This document shows, piece after piece, positions 45,999 to 53,194 of a stretch of 64,000 bases of DNA. The DNA is from Acidobacteriota bacterium. GTDB lineage: Bacteria; Acidobacteriota; Terriglobia; Terriglobales; Acidobacteriaceae. A program made the position numbers and the translations under genes. Under the pieces are notes generated by a model. The model was not told the origin of the DNA. It ran no database searches and saw only the letters and a list, made by a program, of their open reading frames with translations. The DNA is taken from NCBI GenBank assembly GCA_018268915.1, contig JAFDVQ010000006.1, forward strand, positions 868,001 through 932,000. The letters run 5' to 3'. How positions within the stretch are numbered: the first letter of the stretch is position 1; each line of letters opens with the position of its first letter.

Positions 45999-46628
45999 AT
46001 GGACATCATCTCCGACGATGTGTTGATTGTTATCGATGTGCAGAATGATTTCTGTCCGGGTGGGGCGCTGGCGGTTGCGGGCGGGGATGAAGTTATCCCG
46101 GTAATCCATCGGGTGGCGGAGCGGTTTGAGCATATTGTGCTGACGCAGGATTGGCATACTCCGGATCACTTTTCCTTTGCTTCGGCGCATGCGGGGAAGA
46201 AGCAGTTTGAGCAGGCGGAGTTGAGCTATGGGATGCAGACGCTGTGGCCGGATCACTGCGTGCAGGGCACCGCAGGTGCGGGTTTTCATTCCGACCTGAA
46301 TTTGACGCGGGCGGAGTTGATCGTGCGGAAAGGGTTTCATCGGACGATCGATTCGTATTCGGCGTTCTTCGAGAATGATCACGCGACGGCGACTGGGCTG
46401 GGTGGGTATCTGAAGGAGCGCGGGTTCGGGAGGGTGTTTCTGGCGGGCCTGGCCTATGACTTTTGCGTAGGGTATTCGGCGCTGGATGCACGGCGGCTGG
46501 GGTTTGAGGCAGTGGTGCTCAAAGATGCGTGCAGGGCGATCGATCTGAACGGGTCGGCGCAGGCGATGGAGGAAGAGTTCGTGAGGGCTGGCGTTCAGGT
46601 GGTGGACGCCGGGGAGTTGGCGGAGTAG
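45999..46628 (+). CDS. pncA: Nicotinamidase PncA
   Basis: Isochorismatase-fold amidase of 209 residues converting nicotinamide to nicotinate for NAD recycling. The catalytic triad is visible: D13 (VIDVQNDF), K111 (IVRKGF) and C156 (GLAYDFCVGYSALDA). The metal ligands D51, H53 and H57 (TQDWHTPDHFSF) are present, which distinguishes nicotinamidases from other family members. It stands alone on the plus strand. Confidence 0.93.
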   Translation: MDIISDDVLIVIDVQNDFCPGGALAVAGGDEVIPVIHRVAERFEHIVLTQDWHTPDHFSFASAHAGKKQFEQAELSYGMQTLWPDHCVQGTAGAGFHSDLNLTRAELIVRKGFHRTIDSYSAFFENDHATATGLGGYLKERGFGRVFLAGLAYDFCVGYSALDARRLGFEAVVLKDACRAIDLNGSAQAMEEEFVRAGVQVVDAGELAE

Positions 46629-46675
46629 CGGGAGACTAGAATTAGGTCAAGGGATAGGGTTCGGGAGGGTACGAG

Positions 46676-46745
46676 GAGCAGGGGCTGAAGACCAAGTGCC
46701 TTCTTCAGAATGCTTTCGGCATGACTCGAAGTCATGCCCTGATAC
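46676..46745. repeat. Hairpin-containing intergenic repeat element
   Basis: GGCATGACT (46718-46726) and AGTCATGCC (46730-46738) form a perfect 9-base-pair hairpin with a three-base loop, followed by CTGATAC. A weaker GGGGCT-type hairpin precedes it (46681 onwards). It lies between pncA and a small membrane protein gene. No T-run follows. Confidence 0.5.
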
Positions 46746-46783
46746 AGACCGATTCCATTCCGCAGTCTTAGATTGAGATCATT

Positions 46784-47059
46784 GTGTCGCGGAACTTCTA
46801 CATCCTGGCTGGGGCACTGGCGTTCTTTGCGCTGCTTTCGGGTGCTATGACGCTAGTGCCTTCGAGCTTTCAGCCGGGTTTGCCGGCGAATGGATCGCTA
46901 TGGCGCATGGTTGCGTTGGTGATGCTGCTGTCGGCTCTGGGATGTGCGCTGATTGCGGTGTTCAGCAATCTATTTGAGCAGGTAGATCGCAGGAGCGAGG
47001 CGCAGCGGGTCGATGAGCGGAAGAGAAGGCGCGAGTTGCGAGAGCCGCCAGCAGAATAG
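46784..47059 (+). CDS. Small two-helix membrane protein
   Basis: Protein of 91 residues starting with GTG 46784. Two hydrophobic helices (ILAGALAFFALLSGAMTLV and WRMVALVMLLSALGCALIAVF) are followed by a very basic, charged cytoplasmic tail (RRSEAQRVDERKRRRELREP). Family not recognised. The good membrane pattern with flanking charges is the main support for it being real. Confidence 0.6.
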   Translation: MSRNFYILAGALAFFALLSGAMTLVPSSFQPGLPANGSLWRMVALVMLLSALGCALIAVFSNLFEQVDRRSEAQRVDERKRRRELREPPAE

Positions 47060-47073
47060 GTAATCCTTCTCAC

Positions 47074-47099
47074 CCAGGCAGAGCCTGGATGGGACACCC
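47074..47099. repeat. Short hairpin with GACACCC tail
   Basis: CCAGGC (47074-47079) and GCCTGG (47083-47088) with a three-base loop, then ATGGGACACCC. The tail differs by one base from the GGCACCC copies. It may be a diverged family member. Confidence 0.4.
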
Positions 47100-47149
47100 G
47101 GGAATCTGGCAAGAATCTGCCGGTGGCCGGCCGATGAAGATCCTGGTCT

Positions 47150-47217
47150 CGCATGTCTCCAAATCGGGAGATCCTTCGACCAGCTCAGGGCAGGTTATGG
47201 GGCACCCAGCACCCGCA
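47150..47217. repeat. GGCACCC-tailed hairpin interrupted by another repeat, copy 4
   Basis: CGCATGTCTCC (47150-47160) is followed by a short loop and GGGAGA, then CCTTCGACCAGCTCAGG, and only then the expected ATGGGGCACCC (47197-47207). The right arm of the hairpin is split by about 25 bases that resemble the widespread CTTCGACAAGCTCAG element. It lies in the 262-base space before queD. Confidence 0.5.
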
Positions 47218-47321
47218 AAGGGCGAGGGGACGAGAGACCCCGGGACTGGGGCCCACGGGGAACTGCGAAAGCAAATAGAATTAAGAGGCGGGGACGTCTC
47301 CCCGCGAGGACGTGATCGCTG

Positions 47322-47699
47322 ATGTTTGAAGTTACCGTGGAGGGCGGGTTCTCCTCCGGACATTATTTAAGGAACTACAGGGGCAAGTGCGAGAATCCGC
47401 ACGGGCATAACTATAAGGTTCGGGTGACGCTGCATGGGAAGGAGCTGGACGAGGCTGGGCTGCTGCTTGACTTCAAGCTGCTGAAGCAGGTCATGCGGCC
47501 GGTGATCGACAGGATCGATCACCAGATGCTGAACGATTTGGAACCTTTTACGACGCTGAATCCTTCGGCCGAGAATATCGCAAAGTATTTCTATGACCAG
47601 ACGAACGAACAGCTCTCTGAGATGACTAAGGGCCGGGTCAGGGTGAAGGATTGCACCATCTGGGAGACGGACACCACAACGGCAACCTATTTCGAGTAG
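47322..47699 (+). CDS. queD: 6-carboxy-tetrahydropterin synthase QueD (PTPS family)
   Basis: Cytoplasmic zinc enzyme of 125 residues converting dihydroneopterin triphosphate to 6-carboxytetrahydropterin in queuosine/7-deazapurine synthesis. The catalytic Cys with the zinc histidines is in CENPHGHNYKV, the first His in FSSGHYLRNY, and the C-terminal part has TIWETDTTTATYF. The CxxxHGH arrangement is typical of bacterial QueD rather than of eukaryotic PTPS. No other que genes are nearby. A GC-rich hairpin (GCGGGGA/TCCCCGC, 47286-47303) lies just upstream. Confidence 0.88.
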   Translation: MFEVTVEGGFSSGHYLRNYRGKCENPHGHNYKVRVTLHGKELDEAGLLLDFKLLKQVMRPVIDRIDHQMLNDLEPFTTLNPSAENIAKYFYDQTNEQLSEMTKGRVRVKDCTIWETDTTTATYFE

Positions 47700-47804
47700 C
47701 TCTAAGATCGCGGGAGATATGCTATCCGCAGTGCGGGCTCAGCGATGCAACAGAATGTGCAAAGGTTGCTCCGATTGAGGTCGATACTCAAGGGCCGCCT
47801 TTCT

Positions 47805-47870
47805 TTACATGAGTCGCGAAGTTTGTTCTTTTTCTGATTTACTTCCATGGGCTAAACTTCGTTCATGTAA
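47805..47870. promoter_or_regulatory. Long inverted repeat upstream of the receiver gene
   Basis: TTACATGA...CGAAGTTT (47805-47824) is mirrored by AAACTTCG...TCATGTAA (47854-47870) across a 29-base spacer, with three extra bases in the left arm. It ends 12 bases before the receiver gene start, so it is either a binding site or a hairpin in the 5' leader covering the ribosome site. Confidence 0.5.
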
Positions 47871-47882
47871 GCGGGTGTACGT

Positions 47883-48281
47883 ATGAAGCAATCTGGTCTG
47901 CTCCTGGTGGTAGAGAACGAAGCAAAAGATTTAAAGAATGCTGCAGATTCGGCGCGAGCCGTGGGGTTCGCAGAGGTAGAGGGCAAGACGAGCCCATACG
48001 CAGCGCGAGTTTTCCTCGAGGACAGGCTTGCCAACGGGCCCAAACTTCCAGATGGAATTCTGCTAGACCTTGATTTTGGAATAGAAAGCGGATATGAATT
48101 GCTGCGCTTCTGGCACAGCAATCCAAGTCTGCGGACCATTCCACTCATCGTGTGGTCGATATTGGGTGAAGAGCAGAAGCAGATGTGCGGTCTCTTCAAA
48201 GTGAAAAAGTTTGTCGGGAAATGGGAAGGAAACGAGGCATTGCAGGATGCCTTGAAGGAAATTCTGGAATCGCAGAACTAG
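47883..48281 (+). CDS. Stand-alone receiver-domain protein
   Basis: Single receiver (CheY-like) domain of 132 residues with no output domain. The phosphoacceptor region LLDLDFGIESGYELL, the switch residue in LIVWS and the conserved Lys in KKFVGK are present. The acidic pocket at the start is unusual: LLVVENEAKD instead of the typical DD pair, so Mg2+ binding may be weaker. It is immediately upstream of the stressosome operon on the same strand and may shuttle phosphoryl groups to or from the hybrid kinases there, which is inference. Confidence 0.82.
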   Translation: MKQSGLLLVVENEAKDLKNAADSARAVGFAEVEGKTSPYAARVFLEDRLANGPKLPDGILLDLDFGIESGYELLRFWHSNPSLRTIPLIVWSILGEEQKQMCGLFKVKKFVGKWEGNEALQDALKEILESQN

Positions 48282-48327
48282 CGCAAGTTCGGTTCTCCCA
48301 CTGAAAGAGAGAGGTCGACCCGCCTGA

Positions 48328-48347
48328 CCACGTCCCCCCCGTGGTTC
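48328..48347. terminator. Weak hairpin between receiver gene and rsbR
   Basis: ACCACG/CGTGGT arms around a C-rich loop, 45 bases before the rsbR ATG. No clear T-run, so termination would be weak at most. Confidence 0.3.
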
Positions 48348-48392
48348 AAACCAAATCATCAATCAAGTGACAGCAGCATTTCGGAGAATTCA

Positions 48393-49286
48393 ATGAACGA
48401 TTTGGCTGAGATTATTTCTCAGAATGAAGACCGGCTTCGCACGGAGTGGATCCGTACGATGTCTTCGTCAGTGGAACGAGCCGACCTGATCAGCAAGGCC
48501 GAGATGAACGAGCAGTGTGGCTCGATACTCAAGGAGATTGTGGAAGGGGTAAAGACGAGCGGCCCTGAGAATCTCTCCGGAGCTGGGTGGAATGGGACTC
48601 GGGAACTGCTGAGCTCAATTTCAGCGTCGCGGGCGCGTCAGGGATTCTCGCCGACGGATGTAGCGACGTTTGTCCTGTCGTTGAAGCAACCGCTGTTTGT
48701 GCTTATCCGCGACAAGATGGGCAAGAGCCCGGACCAGTTGTTCGAGACGGTATGGTCTTCGACACGGCTGCTGGACAGTCTGGCTCTCATCACCACCGAG
48801 GCTTATACGGCAACGCGTGAGGAACTGATCATGCGCCAGCAACAGGAGTTGCTGGAGCTCTCGACGCCGGTCGTGAAGCTGTGGGATGGGATCCTTGCGT
48901 TGCCCATTATCGGGACGTTGGACAGCGCGCGCACGCAGGTGGTGATGGAGAGCCTGCTGCAGGCGGTGGTGGCGACGAATTCACGCTACGCGATTATCGA
49001 CATCACGGGCGTGCCGACGGTGGACACACTGGTGGCGCAGCACCTGTTGAAGACGATCACAGCGGCACGGCTGATGGGCGCCGAATGCATCATTAGCGGT
49101 GTAAGGCCGCAAATTGCGCAGACTATCGTTCACCTGGGGATCAATCTTGAAGATGTGATCACGAAGGCGAAGCTTTCGGATGCGTTTGGACTTGCCCTGC
49201 AGCGCAGCGGGCGTGCTGTGGTTAAGACGGCTGCCGCAGCGGCGGCCAATCCGCTGAGCGGGCTCTTCGGCAAGCGGGAGGAGTGA
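48393..49286 (+). CDS. rsbR: RsbR-type stressosome sensor/scaffold protein
   Basis: Stressosome protein of 297 residues. The N-terminal half (about 1-150) is a helical RsbR_N-type sensor domain and the C-terminal half (about 155-275) is a STAS domain closely resembling B. subtilis RsbRA: LWDGILALPIIGTLDSAR, IIDITGVPTVDTLVAQHLL, RPQIAQTIVHLGINLEDV. The RsbT-phosphorylated residues T171 and T205 of RsbRA correspond to S178 and T212. Free RsbT is released when these are phosphorylated under stress. The ATG has GGAG six bases upstream. It is the first gene of a six-gene operon. Confidence 0.9.
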   Translation: MNDLAEIISQNEDRLRTEWIRTMSSSVERADLISKAEMNEQCGSILKEIVEGVKTSGPENLSGAGWNGTRELLSSISASRARQGFSPTDVATFVLSLKQPLFVLIRDKMGKSPDQLFETVWSSTRLLDSLALITTEAYTATREELIMRQQQELLELSTPVVKLWDGILALPIIGTLDSARTQVVMESLLQAVVATNSRYAIIDITGVPTVDTLVAQHLLKTITAARLMGAECIISGVRPQIAQTIVHLGINLEDVITKAKLSDAFGLALQRSGRAVVKTAAAAAANPLSGLFGKREE

Positions 49287-49672
49287 TGGAGCGAATTCCG
49301 GTTTTGCGGATGGGGTCGCTGCTGCTGATCACGATCCAGGTCGACATGCACGACAAGCTGGCGCTTCAGCTGCAGGATGACGTGACGGAGCGGATTTCGG
49401 ACTGGGGGTCGACGGGAGTCTTGATCGATATTTCCTCTCTCGAGATCGTGGATTCGTTTATCGGCCGCATGCTTGCGAATATCGCGGGGATGTCGAGGGT
49501 GCTGGGAGCTGAGACGGTGGTGGTGGGCATGCAGCCGGCAGTGGCGATCACGCTGGTGGAACTTGGCATGTCGCTCACGGGTGTACGGACTGCGCTGAGC
49601 GTCGAAGCGGGAATGGAGCTGCTCTACGGTAACTCAATTACTGGATCAGAAGATGAGCGTACAGAAGCGTGA
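49286..49672 (+). CDS. rsbS: RsbS-type STAS-domain antagonist
   Basis: Single STAS domain of 128 residues that forms the stressosome core with RsbR and holds RsbT inactive. It aligns with B. subtilis RsbS throughout: IPVLRMGSLLLITIQVDMHD, ISSLEIVDSFIGRML, GMQPAVAITLVELGMSL. Ser57 in EIVDSFIG corresponds to the RsbT target Ser59. ATG 49286 overlaps the rsbR TGA by one base (GTG 49283 is an alternative). The end overlaps rsbT by 20 bases. Confidence 0.92.
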   Translation: MERIPVLRMGSLLLITIQVDMHDKLALQLQDDVTERISDWGSTGVLIDISSLEIVDSFIGRMLANIAGMSRVLGAETVVVGMQPAVAITLVELGMSLTGVRTALSVEAGMELLYGNSITGSEDERTEA

Positions 49673-50057
49673 GGTTCTTCCAGTAAAGAACTCGAACGAC
49701 GTGGTGCTCGCCCGGCAGAAGGTGAGGCAGCTGGCGGTAGAGCTGCGGTTCAGCCTTGTCGACCAGACCAAGCTGGTGACCGCGGCGAGCGAACTGGCTC
49801 GCAACGCGCTCGACCATGGCAAGGGTGGCTCCATGACAGTGGAGGTCATCGTGAACGGTGCGCGCTCTGGGTTGAAGATGGTCTTCGAGGATCAGGGACC
49901 GGGTATCGCCAACATTGAAGACGCGCTGAAGGATGGCTTCACTACCGGTAATGGGATGGGGCTGGGTCTCGGAGGCAGCAAGCGCCTGGTGAACGATTTC
50001 AGCATCGAAACAGAGGTAGGGAAGGGGACCCGGATCACCGCGGTGCGATGGAAATAG
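49653..50057 (+). CDS. rsbT: RsbT-type switch protein kinase
   Basis: GHKL-fold serine/threonine kinase of 134 residues that phosphorylates RsbR and RsbS and then leaves the stressosome to activate a downstream partner. The N box (ASELARNALDHG), G1 box (FEDQGPGI) and G2 box (GMGLGLGGSKRL) are intact. In Bacillus the partner is RsbU; no rsbU or sigma-B gene is seen here. The gene overlaps rsbS by 20 bases and the following phosphatase gene by 10. Confidence 0.92.
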   Translation: MSVQKREVLPVKNSNDVVLARQKVRQLAVELRFSLVDQTKLVTAASELARNALDHGKGGSMTVEVIVNGARSGLKMVFEDQGPGIANIEDALKDGFTTGNGMGLGLGGSKRLVNDFSIETEVGKGTRITAVRWK

Positions 50058-51040
50058 CCTTTACAGAAAGCGTTGCTATCAAGGATGCAAGCTCGGTCGG
50101 CGAGGTGCGTCGCACGGCTGCTGCTGCGGCAATCAAGTTGAAGCTGGATGAGACGCGTGCGGGCGAGCTTGCCATTCTAACTACGGAAGTAGCGCGTAAT
50201 GTGCTGATCCACGGCGGCGGGGGGCAGGTCATCATAGCGGGGCTCGACAATTCTGGCGGTCCGCTGGCGAGAATTCTGGCGCTGGATAGCGGCCGCGGCA
50301 TTGAGAACCTGGCTGAAGCCATGAAGGATGGGTTTTCGACGGCCGGCACCATGGGAGCCGGACTTGGAGCAATGAAACGGCTGGCCAGGCACTTTGAGGT
50401 TTTCACGGGCAAGGGCGGCACGATGGTTCTGCTGGAAGTGGGCGAAGGGCCTGCCAGGGACCACATCGATTTTGCAGGAGTAGCGTTGCCCTATCCGGGG
50501 GAGCGAGTTTGCGGGGACGGCTGGTATTGCGATCACACACCCGCGCGCACAGTTGCTGTTCTGGCGGATGGGCTGGGGCATGGGATAGGAGCTGCCGAGG
50601 CTGCTCAGGAGGCGGTTGCTACCGTGCGGCAGCGGATATCGAAGAGTCCCGGAGAGATTCTTGGCTACATGCACGATGCGCTGAAGAAGACTCGCGGAGC
50701 GGTGGCGGCTGTCGTTGAAGTGCTCCCTGGCGAAGGCAAGGTCATCTACGCGGGCATTGGAAATATTTCGGCTTCGATTCTCAGCAAGGGAGCATCACGG
50801 AGTTTGATTTCTCACAATGGGACCCTTGGTATGACGGTTGCCCGGGTTCAGGAGTTCAATACCGAGTGGTCACCGGATTCGGTTTTCGTGATGCATTCTG
50901 ATGGATTGCATTCCAGGTGGGATCTGCATGCATATCCGGGACTGATTCTGAGGCATCCGGCGCTGATTTGCGGAGCGCTGATTCGCGATTTTCGCCGTCA
51001 TCGTGACGATGCCGGCGTAGTTGTGTTGAAAGCTGCTTGA
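50048..51040 (+). CDS. RsbT-like ATPase fused to SpoIIE/RsbX-type phosphatase
   Basis: Two-domain protein of 330 residues. The N-terminal ~135 residues form an RsbT-like GHKL domain (TTEVARNVLIHGGGG; LDSGRGIENL; GAGLGAMKRLARHF). The rest is a PP2C-type phosphatase (CGDGWYCD, VLADGLGHGIGAAEAA, GIGNISAS, HSDGLHSRW, RDDAGVVVL), like RsbX, which dephosphorylates RsbR and RsbS and resets the stressosome. The fused domain may dock the phosphatase on the complex or act as a second kinase. It overlaps rsbT by 10 bases; the next gene starts three bases after it. Confidence 0.88.
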   Translation: MEIAFTESVAIKDASSVGEVRRTAAAAAIKLKLDETRAGELAILTTEVARNVLIHGGGGQVIIAGLDNSGGPLARILALDSGRGIENLAEAMKDGFSTAGTMGAGLGAMKRLARHFEVFTGKGGTMVLLEVGEGPARDHIDFAGVALPYPGERVCGDGWYCDHTPARTVAVLADGLGHGIGAAEAAQEAVATVRQRISKSPGEILGYMHDALKKTRGAVAAVVEVLPGEGKVIYAGIGNISASILSKGASRSLISHNGTLGMTVARVQEFNTEWSPDSVFVMHSDGLHSRWDLHAYPGLILRHPALICGALIRDFRRHRDDAGVVVLKAA

Positions 51041-51043
51041 ACT

Positions 51044-53194
51044 ATGTCAGTACCCATTCTCCAGATTGCGCTCCAGTCTGAACGGGATGTCGTTCAGGCA
51101 AGGCAGCGCGCGCGCGAAGTTGCAGCGGAGCTTGGGTTGGACAACCAGGACCAGATACGGCTTGCTACAGCAACGTCAGAGATAGCGCGGAATGCTTTCC
51201 GGTATGCAAGCAACGGAAAGGTTGCGTTTTCGCTTGACCTCGAACAGCAACGCATTGAGGTGGAAGTTACCGATACGGGAGGAGGGATTCCGAATCTCGA
51301 AGAAGTTCTGGAGGGCCGGTACCGGTCGATGACCGGGATGGGCATGGGGATCATTGGCACGAAACGCCTCATGGATGACTTTGAGATCGCGACCTCGCAG
51401 AGCGGCACGATTATTCGTATGGGCAAGGTGCTGCCGCGGTTCCGAAACAATTGGACGGAACGATCGGCACGGGAACTTAAGCAGAAGATCCAGGGACGGA
51501 TTCCGAGCAACCCGTTCGAGGAGATTGAACAGCAGAACCAGGAACTGCTGAAGACGCTGCAGGAACTGCGGACGCGCCAGGAAGAGCTGGAGTTGCTCAA
51601 CCGAGAGCTCGAAGATACGAATCGCGGAGTGGTGGCCCTGTATGCAGAACTGGATGAGCGGGCGGACTATCTGCGGCGCGCGTCGGAATTAAAGACGAAG
51701 TTTCTGTCGAACGTCTCGCACGAGTTTCGGACACCGCTGAATTCGATCATCAGCCTGGCGCGTATGCTGATGGACCGGATGGATGGAGATCTGACGGAAG
51801 AGCAGTTGAAGCAGATCCGGTATATCGAGTCTTCGGCGCGCGTTCTGCAGGAGCTGGTGAACGACTTGCTGGATCTGGCAAAGGTGGAAGCCGGTAAAGT
51901 TCGTATGCGGCCTAAGCGGTTCGAGATCCATGAACTGTTCAGCGCGTTGAAGGGGATGCTGAAGCCGCTGCTTGCGGACAACACGTCAGTGAACCTGATT
52001 TTCGATGCGACAGATGATCTGGTTCCGCTGCGGACAGATGAGGGCAAGGTTTCGCAGATATTGAGGAACCTGATCTCGAACGCAATCAAGTTCACGCCGG
52101 ATGGCAGCGTGACTGTGGCAGCGAGGATGGTCTCGGGAGAAGAGGTGGAGTTCCGGGTTGCAGACTCCGGAATCGGAATCGCGCCGGAGCATCACGACAC
52201 GATCTTCAAGGAATTCAGCCAGGTTGATAACCCTTTGCAGGATAAGTACAGGGGCACAGGATTGGGCCTGCCGCTCTGCAGGAATCTCGCAAAGCTGCTT
52301 GGCGGAAGCATTTGGCTGGAGAGTGAACTGGGGAAGGGTTCGACGTTCTTTGTCCGGATCCCGGCGATCTATGTGGGTGAAAAGCTTGAGGCTGATGAAG
52401 CGGAGATGCCGCCCGCGCCCGAGTATCACCGCTCGCCCGTATTGATTCTGGAAGACAACATCGAAACAGCGCGGCTGTTCGAATCGTATTTGCGCAACTC
52501 GGAGTTCCAGGCGATTCTCGCTGCAAATGTAGCGCAGGCTGAGGTCTGGACCGCGAGACATGCCCCGGCAGCTGTGATTGCGGACGTGTATCTGGAAGAA
52601 GAACTGTGCTGGGGCTTTCTGACTCGGGTTCGCGAACGGTGGCCTGATCTTGTCTGCATCGCAAGCAGCGCCAGCGATGAGTCAGAAACTGCGAGGCAGT
52701 ACGAGGTGAGCGCATTCCTGCAGAAGCCTGTAGACCGCGATGTGCTCTTACAGGAACTGCGCAGCCGGGTATCTCAGGCCGAAAGCCGCCGGATCTTGCT
52801 GGTCGATGACAACGAGATCGCACGGTACATCCTTCGCGATCTGCTCGACCAGCCGTGGTTGAACATTCGTGAAGCTTCCAATGGGACGGATGCTTTTGCC
52901 GCCATCGAGCAGGAGATTCCCGACGCTGTGATTTTGGATATCCTGATGCCGGATATGAGCGGGTTTGACGTGCTTCGAAAGCTTCGTGGAAGTTCAGCAA
53001 CTGAAAAATTGCCGGTTCTGATCTACACGTCCAAAGATCTTTCAGAATCAGAGCGGTCAGAGCTTGAGACGTTGAATGCCTCGGTAATCAAGAAGGCGGA
53101 GGTGTCGTCCAGGTTGTCGGCGAAGCCGTTTCTTGACTGGGCGAAATCCGCCGGAGTATCACCCGAGGATATGACAACAGAATCGAATGGTTGA
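51044..53194 (+). CDS. Hybrid histidine kinase with N-terminal RsbT-like domain and two receivers
   Basis: Signalling protein of 716 residues without membrane segments. Order: RsbT-like GHKL domain (about 1-130; ATSEIARNAFRYASNG, TDTGGGIPNL, GMGMGIIGTKRL), coiled coil (about 158-205), HisKA with H226 (NVSHEFRTPLNS), HATPase_c (about 330-445; NLISNAIKF, DSGIGIAPEH, GTGLGLPLC), receiver 1 (about 470-585; ILEDN, IADVYLEEEL) and receiver 2 (about 590-700; LLVDDNE, VILDILMPDMSGFD). It probably takes input from the stressosome and passes it into a phosphorelay, which is inference from fusion and operon position. Confidence 0.88.
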   Translation: MSVPILQIALQSERDVVQARQRAREVAAELGLDNQDQIRLATATSEIARNAFRYASNGKVAFSLDLEQQRIEVEVTDTGGGIPNLEEVLEGRYRSMTGMGMGIIGTKRLMDDFEIATSQSGTIIRMGKVLPRFRNNWTERSARELKQKIQGRIPSNPFEEIEQQNQELLKTLQELRTRQEELELLNRELEDTNRGVVALYAELDERADYLRRASELKTKFLSNVSHEFRTPLNSIISLARMLMDRMDGDLTEEQLKQIRYIESSARVLQELVNDLLDLAKVEAGKVRMRPKRFEIHELFSALKGMLKPLLADNTSVNLIFDATDDLVPLRTDEGKVSQILRNLISNAIKFTPDGSVTVAARMVSGEEVEFRVADSGIGIAPEHHDTIFKEFSQVDNPLQDKYRGTGLGLPLCRNLAKLLGGSIWLESELGKGSTFFVRIPAIYVGEKLEADEAEMPPAPEYHRSPVLILEDNIETARLFESYLRNSEFQAILAANVAQAEVWTARHAPAAVIADVYLEEELCWGFLTRVRERWPDLVCIASSASDESETARQYEVSAFLQKPVDRDVLLQELRSRVSQAESRRILLVDDNEIARYILRDLLDQPWLNIREASNGTDAFAAIEQEIPDAVILDILMPDMSGFDVLRKLRGSSATEKLPVLIYTSKDLSESERSELETLNASVIKKAEVSSRLSAKPFLDWAKSAGVSPEDMTTESNG

